Shown here: piece after piece, positions 30,261 to 36,259 of the stretch | Layout of the letters: each line of letters starts with the position of its first letter | How positions within the stretch are numbered: position 1 is the first letter of the stretch | Assembly: GCA_049325415.1 (NCBI GenBank) | Contig: JBMOLL010000120.1 | Span: 1-36,259 of the forward strand | Origin: JBMOLL01 sp049325415 | GTDB lineage: Bacteria > Bacteroidota > Bacteroidia > Bacteroidales > GCA-2748055 | Direction: 5' to 3' | DNA: 36,259 nt | Program-made: the position numbers and the translations under genes | Notes under the pieces: model-generated | The model's database searches: none | Seen by the model: the letters and a program-made list of their open reading frames with translations, nothing else | Told to the model about the DNA's origin: nothing

Positions 30261-32642
30261 ATGATGATCAGGAATATTCTCGTCCTACAGTTCCTTTGCT
30301 TCCTAATTCCCGCCAGCGCCCAGATTTTGCCTCAGTCTGACCGGTCACCGCTTACTATCGATTCGATTATGAATGGGGAATTTTTTACCGGTTTCTCTCC
30401 CCGGCATATCCAATGGTCGGACGACAGCAAAAGCATTAATTTTGAATGGAATCCGGAAATGGAAATTTCCACATCCTGGTACAGAACCGACCTCAACGGT
30501 TCAGAAGCACGAAAGCTTAACACCGGAGAAGAAAAGAACCTGAGGGTCAGTTCCCGCAGTGTCTGGAACCGGAACCACGACCAGCGGGTTTACCTGAAAG
30601 ACGGTTCGCTTTACCTTGAAAAAATAAAGGAAAAAAAAGACCTTGTACTGCTTGAAAATCTCGGGGACCTCTCCGATGCATATTTCAGTCACGATGAATC
30701 AGCCATCCTTATTATCCTGAATGAAAATCTGTTCCGCTACACCCCCGAAAGCGGTACACTGGAAAGACTGACTGACATCAGGAAGGGGCAAAAAAGTACC
30801 AGGGTGGACGCATCAGCGGATGAGCAACAAACCTGGCTCACTAGGCAACAGGAGGAGCTCTTTTCCGTTCTGCGACAAAAAGAAACGGAAAAAAAAGCCG
30901 ACGAGGATCATAAGGCATTATTAAGATCCGAACCGGCAATAAAACCAATCTTTACCGGGAAGGCCTCCGTCAGGGAACTTTCCATCAGTCCGGATGATCG
31001 CTACCTCTTTCTGCTCCTGTACGAGCCCTTCGATGGAAAAAACACCCAGATACCCGTTTATGTGACTGAAAGCGGGTATACCGAAACAGAGCCATCGAGG
31101 AAAAAAGTCGGCAGTTCATATGGTTCTCTCAGCCTGAACATTTATAACCGTCAAACGGATACTCTTTACGGCCTTAATAAGGAAGATATTCCGGGGATAA
31201 GAGATGTCCCCGGTTTCAGGAAGCCAGACAAAGATAATAATGAAAAACAGCGGGAGTTCTCGGTATCGGCCCCCAACTGGTCTGACGATGGTACCCTTTG
31301 TTTTATACAGCTTTATGCCAGCGATCATAAAGACCGCTGGATTATGCTGCTGGATCCTTCGGATGGTTCACTGGACCTGGTAGACCGACAACATGACTCC
31401 GCCTGGATCGGCGGGCCCGGTATCGGTTCGGAATACTGGTCCGGAGAAGCCGGGTGGTTGCCAAACAGTCATACAATCTGGTACCAGTCGGAGGAATCGG
31501 GCTATTCCCACCTCTATACCTTCGATACCGATAAACACAATAAAAAGAAGCTGACGGAAGGCCATTTTGAAATCTATGATCCCTTTATCTCCCGGACCGG
31601 GAAATACTGGTATTTCACCTCCAATGAAACGGACCCGGGTGTCCGCCATTTCTACCGGATGAATCTCGACGGATCGGAAAAAATAAGGCTCACAAAAGAT
31701 CTGGAAGGGAATGAAGCCTACCTCTCTCCCGATGAAAAATGGATCGCCCTTCTCAGTTCACGGGCAAACCGTCCTCCAGAACTCTATTTAATAAAAAACC
31801 AGCCCGGACAAACTGCAGTTCAGCTGACTCACAGCACCACTCCGGAATTTGAAGCCTACCCCTGGAGAATTCCCGGATTCATAACCTTCAGGGCCTCCGA
31901 CGGTCAGTTGGTTCATGCCAGGATCTACCGTCCTGAAAAAGGACAGGCAAACGGAGCCGGTGTAATCTTTGTGCATGGTGCCGGTTATCTGCAGAACGCT
32001 CATCAGTGGTGGAGTGAGTATTTCAGGGAATATATGTTCCACAATTTCCTGACTGACCAGGGTTACACCGTGCTTGATATAGATTACCGGAGTTCGGCAG
32101 GTTATGGACGCGAGTGGCGTACCGGTATATACCGGCATATGGGAGGAAAAGACCTCAGCGATCAGACCGACGGAGCCCGATACCTTGTTGAACAGGAAGG
32201 GATCGATCCCGGAAGGATCGGTATTTACGGCGGTTCGTACGGAGGGTTTATTACGCTGATGGCCATGTTTACTGCACCGGGAGTGTTCCAATGTGGAGCG
32301 GCCCTCCGTTCGGTCACCGACTGGGCCCATTATAACCATGGCTACACCTCAAACATCCTTAATACGCCTTCAGAAGATTCCCTGGCCTATCGCAGAAGTT
32401 CACCGGTTTATTTCGCGGAAGGGCTTGAAGGTCGTCTGCTGATGTGCCATGGCATGATGGATGATAATGTCCACTTCCAGGATATAGTCAGGCTGTCACA
32501 AAGACTTATTGAACTGGGCAAGGAGAACTGGGAACTGGCGGTTTATCCATTGGAAAGGCACAGTTTCACTGAGCCGACAAGCTGGAGTGATGAGTACAGG
32601 AGAATTTACCGGATGTTTGAAGAGACACTGGAAAAGGATTAA
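30261..32642 (+). CDS. Secreted S9 family (prolyl oligopeptidase/DPP IV-like) peptidase
   Basis: A 793-residue protein with a signal peptide (cleaved near PASAQ, residue 21). Residues about 25-540 are beta-propeller-like, with repeated Asp-box-type turns such as SPDDRYLFLL, APNWSDDGTLCF and SPDEKWIALLSS. The C-terminal alpha/beta hydrolase domain has the nucleophile motif GIYGGSYGGF (Ser near 659), the Asp in HGMMDDNVHF (near 733) and the His in LERHSF (near 767). Such enzymes cut peptides, often after proline, in the periplasm or outside the cell. ATG-ATG at the start leaves a one-codon ambiguity. The stop overlaps that of nadB by 3 bases. Confidence 0.92.
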   Translation: MMIRNILVLQFLCFLIPASAQILPQSDRSPLTIDSIMNGEFFTGFSPRHIQWSDDSKSINFEWNPEMEISTSWYRTDLNGSEARKLNTGEEKNLRVSSRSVWNRNHDQRVYLKDGSLYLEKIKEKKDLVLLENLGDLSDAYFSHDESAILIILNENLFRYTPESGTLERLTDIRKGQKSTRVDASADEQQTWLTRQQEELFSVLRQKETEKKADEDHKALLRSEPAIKPIFTGKASVRELSISPDDRYLFLLLYEPFDGKNTQIPVYVTESGYTETEPSRKKVGSSYGSLSLNIYNRQTDTLYGLNKEDIPGIRDVPGFRKPDKDNNEKQREFSVSAPNWSDDGTLCFIQLYASDHKDRWIMLLDPSDGSLDLVDRQHDSAWIGGPGIGSEYWSGEAGWLPNSHTIWYQSEESGYSHLYTFDTDKHNKKKLTEGHFEIYDPFISRTGKYWYFTSNETDPGVRHFYRMNLDGSEKIRLTKDLEGNEAYLSPDEKWIALLSSRANRPPELYLIKNQPGQTAVQLTHSTTPEFEAYPWRIPGFITFRASDGQLVHARIYRPEKGQANGAGVIFVHGAGYLQNAHQWWSEYFREYMFHNFLTDQGYTVLDIDYRSSAGYGREWRTGIYRHMGGKDLSDQTDGARYLVEQEGIDPGRIGIYGGSYGGFITLMAMFTAPGVFQCGAALRSVTDWAHYNHGYTSNILNTPSEDSLAYRRSSPVYFAEGLEGRLLMCHGMMDDNVHFQDIVRLSQRLIELGKENWELAVYPLERHSFTEPTSWSDEYRRIYRMFEETLEKD

Positions 32643-34213
32643 CGATCCTCTGCCCTCTTCGGATAATCAACATTATAGTGCAGGCCCCTGCTTTCGCGGC
32701 GGGCCTGTGCCATTTTGATCACCAGGTAACCGACATTGATCAGGTTCCTCAGTTCACAGATCTTCTTGGAGAGTTTTGATTTTTTATAAAGTTCCTCTGT
32801 CTCCTGGAAAATAATCTCGAGCCTCACCAGAGCTCTTTCCAGGCGGAGATTTGACCTGACAATCCCAACATAATTGGTCATAATCTGCTGAACCTCTTTC
32901 ATATTCTGCGTAATCAGCACCATTTCTTCCGGATGAGTGGTACCAGAGTCATCCCAGGGCGGTATTCCTTCCTGGATACTGCAATTCTTAGCTTTTTCCA
33001 CAGCGTGTCGAGCCGCCCGGTCAGCATAAACTATGGCCTCAATGAGGGAATTGGAAGCAAGACGATTGGCCCCGTGCAAACCGGTTGATGCCACCTCGCC
33101 GACAGCATAAAGCCGGTTTATCCAGCTTTTCCCGTTCAGATCCACCTTGATTCCCCCACACATATAATGTGCCGCCGGAACCACCGGGATCATATCCTTG
33201 GTGATATCGATCCCAAGTGTCATACATTTTGCATTAATATTCGGGAAGTGGGCTTTCAGAGAAGCCGGGTCCAGGTGCGTGCAGTCGAGATACACAAAAT
33301 CGTCCCCGTGTATCTTCATTTCGTTATCAATAGCGCGGGCAACGATGTCCCGGGGTGCCAGGCTGCCTCTTTCATCGTATTTCTCCATAAAGGTCTTCCC
33401 TGCCTGGTTCTTCAGGATTCCACCAAAGCCTCTCATCGCTTCGGTTATTAGGAATGAGGGGCTTTCTTCCGGATTGTAAAGGCTGGTCGGATGAAACTGT
33501 ACAAATTCCATGTTCTCCATTATTCCCTTTGCCCGGTATACCATAGCGATCCCGTCTCCTGTGGCAATCCTGGGATTCGTGGTAGTGGAGTACAGATTTC
33601 CCGTTCCCCCGGTGGCCAGCAGGGTTATTCTGGACAAGAAAGTGTGAATTTCCCCGGTTTCCAGATCGAGCACATAGGCACCATAGCACTGAATATCGGT
33701 AAGATGCCTTTTTACCAGTTTCCCCAGATGGTGCTGTGTAATCAGGTCTACCGCAAAATGTTTCTCCAGGACTTCAATATTGGGATGATTCTTTACCTGT
33801 CTTGACAAAGCACGCTGGATTTCAGCACCTGTGCTGTCTTTATGATGCAGGATTCTATGCTCGGAATGTCCGCCCTCCCTGGCCAGATCGTATTTGCCAT
33901 CAGATTCCCTGTCAAACTCTGTTCCCCATTTAATCAGCTCAGCAATCTGGGCCGGTGCCTCCTGAACCACCATCCTCACCACTTCCTCATTACACAAACC
34001 ATCCCCGGCTATCAGGGTGTCTTCCACATGCTTGTCGTATGAATCCGAATCGGTGGTGACGGCTGCAATACCTCCCTGCGCATAGCGGGTACTGGTCTCA
34101 TCCAGCTCTGATTTGGTGATCAGGCAAACCTTTCCGTATGGGGCGACTTTAAGGGCAAAACTAAGGCCTCCCAGACCACTGCCGATGACCAGAAAATCAA
34201 CTCTTTTTTCCAT
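32639..34213 (-). CDS. nadB: L-aspartate oxidase
   Basis: A 524-residue flavoprotein related to SdhA. The FAD motif FLVIGSGLGGLSFAL lies at the N-terminus. TRYAQGGIAAV, EGGHSEHRILHHKD and FVQFHPTSLY follow, then the FAD-closing STGLHGANRLASNSLIEA near residue 365. It oxidises aspartate to iminoaspartate for NAD synthesis with quinolinate synthase, which is not in the window. The ATG at 34213 matches homologues; a reading from 34261 would cross the promoter. It converges on the S9 peptidase gene with overlapping stop codons. Confidence 0.95.
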   Translation of the reverse strand: MEKRVDFLVIGSGLGGLSFALKVAPYGKVCLITKSELDETSTRYAQGGIAAVTTDSDSYDKHVEDTLIAGDGLCNEEVVRMVVQEAPAQIAELIKWGTEFDRESDGKYDLAREGGHSEHRILHHKDSTGAEIQRALSRQVKNHPNIEVLEKHFAVDLITQHHLGKLVKRHLTDIQCYGAYVLDLETGEIHTFLSRITLLATGGTGNLYSTTTNPRIATGDGIAMVYRAKGIMENMEFVQFHPTSLYNPEESPSFLITEAMRGFGGILKNQAGKTFMEKYDERGSLAPRDIVARAIDNEMKIHGDDFVYLDCTHLDPASLKAHFPNINAKCMTLGIDITKDMIPVVPAAHYMCGGIKVDLNGKSWINRLYAVGEVASTGLHGANRLASNSLIEAIVYADRAARHAVEKAKNCSIQEGIPPWDDSGTTHPEEMVLITQNMKEVQQIMTNYVGIVRSNLRLERALVRLEIIFQETEELYKKSKLSKKICELRNLINVGYLVIKMAQARRESRGLHYNVDYPKRAEDR

Positions 34214-34245
34214 CAGGGTTTCTCTTTCATTGGTGATTTGGACTT

Positions 34246-34253
34246 CAAAGATA
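34246..34253 (-). promoter_or_regulatory. Putative nadB promoter -7 element
   Basis: The minus strand reads TATCTTTG, a full consensus match, about 32 bases before the nadB ATG. Confidence 0.5.
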
Positions 34254-34351
34254 GTCCACACGGGGATACATATTTAAAAAACCACAGGTTTTTACACAAA
34301 CAGACGGCCAAAGAGAAAAAAGCAGGCCTTTCAACATATGACAAATTCCAT

Positions 34352-34359
34352 TACTTTTG
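34352..34359 (+). promoter_or_regulatory. Putative glyS promoter -7 element
   Basis: TACTTTTG, a full consensus match, with TTTC 19 bases upstream (34329-34332) as a -33 candidate. It lies 28 bases before the glyS ATG. Confidence 0.5.
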
Positions 34360-34387
34360 TGGTTCAACAAAAATTCATAAAAGAAAT

Positions 34388-35938
34388 ATGGCTCAGGAAG
34401 ATATCTTTAAGAAGCTGGTGTCACACTGTAAGGAATACGGATTTGTTTTTCAGTCCAGCGAGATTTATGACGGCTTAAGTGCAGTATATGATTACGGTCA
34501 GTATGGAGTGGAGCTGAAAAATAACATCAAAAAATACTGGTGGGATTCGATGGTGCTCCTGAATGAAAATGTTGTCGGACTCGATTCGGCTATTTTCATG
34601 CATCCCACCATCTGGAAGGCATCCGGGCATGTCGACGCGTTCAATGACCCTCTTATTGACAATAAAGACTCCAAAAAAAGATACCGGGCTGATGTCCTGA
34701 TTGAAGAACAACTGGCCAAATACGAAGCGAAAATTGATAAAGAGGTAGAAAAAGCCGCAAAACGTTTCGGCGGGTCTTTTGACGAAGACATGTTCCGGAA
34801 AACCAATGAACGTGTTCTCGCCAACCAGCAGAAAATCGATGCCCTTAAAGATCGCTTCGTCAGGGCTCTTAATGACTCCAACCTTGACGAATTGCGACAG
34901 ATCATCCTTGATGAAGAAATCGTATGCCCGATTTCGGGAACTAAAAACTGGACCGAGGTACGACAGTTCAACCTGATGTTCTCCACCGAAATGGGTTCAA
35001 CCGCCGATGGCGCCATGAAAATCTATCTGCGGCCGGAAACCGCCCAGGGGATCTTTGTTAACTACCTGAATGTTCAGAAAAGCGGACGCATGAAAATTCC
35101 CTTTGGGATCGCGCAGATCGGGAAAGCTTTCCGCAATGAAATTGTCGCCCGTCAGTTTATCTTCCGTATGAGAGAATTTGAACAGATGGAAATGCAATTC
35201 TTCGTTAAACCGGGAAGCGAACTGGAATGGTTTTCCAGGTGGAAGGAAACCCGTATGAGATGGCATCAGGCTCTTGGCTTTGGCAGTGAGAATTACCGTT
35301 TTCACGATCACGATAAACTGGCCCATTATGCCAATGCGGCTACCGATATTGAATTCCGCTTCCCGTTTGGCTTTAAGGAAGTCGAAGGCATTCATTCCAG
35401 GACCGATTTCGACCTGGGAAGTCATCAAAAATATTCCGGAAAAAACATCAGTTATTTTGACCCGGAGACCAGCGAATCCTATACCCCTTACGTGGTCGAA
35501 ACCTCGATCGGTGTCGATCGTATGTTTCTGCAGATCATTTCCGCAGCCTATCATGAAGAAGTGTTGAAAAAAGAGGACGGATCAGAAGATACAAGGGTCG
35601 TACTGAAACTTCCCCCGGTGCTTGCTCCGGTTAAACTGGCTGTCTTCCCCCTGGTGAAAAAAGACGGATTGCCGGAAAAGGCGCGGGAAATCATTACCGG
35701 TCTGAAATTCGACTTCAACTGCCAGTACGAAGAAAAGGATTCGATCGGACGTCGTTACAGGAGACAGGATGCTATCGGTACCCCGTATTGCATCACCATC
35801 GACCACCAGACGCTGCAGGACAATACGGTTACAATCCGTTACCGTGATACCATGGAACAGGAACGGGTGTCTGTAAATTCACTCAGGGAAATTATCAAGG
35901 AGAAAGTGGATATCAGCACGCTCCTGAGAAAACTATAA
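34388..35938 (+). CDS. glyS: Glycyl-tRNA synthetase, class II homodimer type
   Basis: A 516-residue protein. The N-terminal FVFQSSEIYDGLSAVYDYG and the RPETAQGIFVNY segment are typical of the alpha2 (eukaryote/archaea-like) glycyl-tRNA synthetase. Class II motif 2 is FRNEIVARQFIFRMREFEQM and motif 3 contains SIGVDRMFL. A C-terminal anticodon-binding domain starts near residue 415 (VLAPVKLAVFPL). It charges tRNA-Gly. The ATG at 34388 (MAQEDIFKKL) is chosen because the promoter lies just upstream and a longer frame from 34238 would overlap nadB. The stop overlaps the next start in TAATG. Confidence 0.95.
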   Translation: MAQEDIFKKLVSHCKEYGFVFQSSEIYDGLSAVYDYGQYGVELKNNIKKYWWDSMVLLNENVVGLDSAIFMHPTIWKASGHVDAFNDPLIDNKDSKKRYRADVLIEEQLAKYEAKIDKEVEKAAKRFGGSFDEDMFRKTNERVLANQQKIDALKDRFVRALNDSNLDELRQIILDEEIVCPISGTKNWTEVRQFNLMFSTEMGSTADGAMKIYLRPETAQGIFVNYLNVQKSGRMKIPFGIAQIGKAFRNEIVARQFIFRMREFEQMEMQFFVKPGSELEWFSRWKETRMRWHQALGFGSENYRFHDHDKLAHYANAATDIEFRFPFGFKEVEGIHSRTDFDLGSHQKYSGKNISYFDPETSESYTPYVVETSIGVDRMFLQIISAAYHEEVLKKEDGSEDTRVVLKLPPVLAPVKLAVFPLVKKDGLPEKAREIITGLKFDFNCQYEEKDSIGRRYRRQDAIGTPYCITIDHQTLQDNTVTIRYRDTMEQERVSVNSLREIIKEKVDISTLLRKL

Positions 35939-36259
35939 TGCCAAAGGTCCTGATTATAACATACTACTGGCCGCCAAGCGGAGGTGCCGGTGTTCAGCGC
36001 TGGCTGAAATTTACCAAGTACCTCCCTGAATTTGGCTGGGAGCCTGTTATTTTCACGCCTTCCAATCCTGAAGCTCCGGTTTCCGATCCCTCCCTGGAAA
36101 AAGACATCCCTGCCGGGATCACGGTTCTGAAACGACCCATCCTTGAACCATACAGCGCCTATAAGCGCTTTGTAGGGATGGGAAAGGAGGAAAAGATCAA
36201 TGCTGGTTTCCTGAGCGAAAAAAAGAAACCCGGACTTGCTGAACGTCTTTCTGTTTGGA
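35938..36259 (+). CDS. Glycosyltransferase, family 4-like N-terminal part (truncated by window edge)
   Basis: An open frame of 107 codons starts with ATG at 35938-35940, sharing one base with the glyS stop, and runs off the right edge. It begins MPKVLIITYYWPPSGGAGVQ and continues RWLKFTKYLPEFGWEPVIFT. The Tyr-Tyr-Trp-Pro-Pro followed by a Gly-rich turn and Val-Gln-Arg is the usual N-terminus of GT4-type (GT-B fold) glycosyltransferases in Bacteroidota. The donor-binding C-terminal domain is outside the window. The TAATG overlap suggests that it is translated from the glyS transcript. Confidence 0.75.
   Translation, partial: MPKVLIITYYWPPSGGAGVQRWLKFTKYLPEFGWEPVIFTPSNPEAPVSDPSLEKDIPAGITVLKRPILEPYSAYKRFVGMGKEEKINAGFLSEKKKPGLAERLSVW

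Overview
The window is chromosomal DNA of a Bacteroidota bacterium, most likely class Bacteroidia (order not resolvable from this sequence). The evidence is the gene order rplM-rpsI-rpsB-tsf followed by pyrH-frr, a one-piece cytochrome b in an sdhCAB operon, a class II eukaryote-like glycyl-tRNA synthetase, and weak or absent Shine-Dalgarno sites. Many starts are also preceded by the Bacteroidetes-type -7 element TAnnTTTG. No phage, insertion sequence, integron, CRISPR array or rRNA was seen. Most of the window is ordinary housekeeping sequence.

Layout. 1-4287 is an envelope-glycan block: a minus-strand pair (outer membrane barrel protein, then an O-antigen-ligase-like protein cut by the left edge) diverging from a family 39-type and a family 2 glycosyltransferase. 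4454-8709 holds translation and nucleotide genes: L13, S9, S2, EF-Ts, a terminator, UMP kinase and ribosome recycling factor, closed by a strong bidirectional terminator. 8723-13524 holds an OmpA-type lipoprotein, dxs and an ALDH7-type aldehyde dehydrogenase.

13525-14510 is the unusual part. A normal tRNA-Leu(CAA) with its own terminator is followed by two degenerate tandem copies at 189- and 186-bp spacing. In both copies the anticodon stem-loop has been replaced by an 18-bp perfect palindrome, and a second palindrome with the same CCCGAT/ATCGGG arms interrupts the T-loop. Both copies keep the tRNA 3' end and the terminator. A related palindrome lies in frame inside the CPBP protease gene near 28890.

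14511-20102 carries an unrecognised lipoprotein, a polytopic membrane protein, dCMP deaminase overlapping an S41 C-terminal processing protease, and a Spy/CpxP-like periplasmic protein. 20101-27138 has an alpha/beta hydrolase and two M24 aminopeptidase P paralogues on the minus strand, flanking plus-strand sdhCAB (succinate dehydrogenase/fumarate reductase). 27422-32642 has a conserved-looking hypothetical protein, a CPBP membrane protease, a tRNA-dihydrouridine synthase and a secreted S9 prolyl-oligopeptidase-family peptidase. 32639-36259 has nadB, glyS and the start of a family 4-type glycosyltransferase cut by the right edge.

Functionally, the window combines protein synthesis (ribosomal proteins, EF-Ts, RRF, GlyRS, tRNA-Leu, Dus), central metabolism (Sdh, Dxs, NadB, PyrH, dCMP deaminase), surface glycan assembly and proteolysis (S9, two M24, S41, CPBP).
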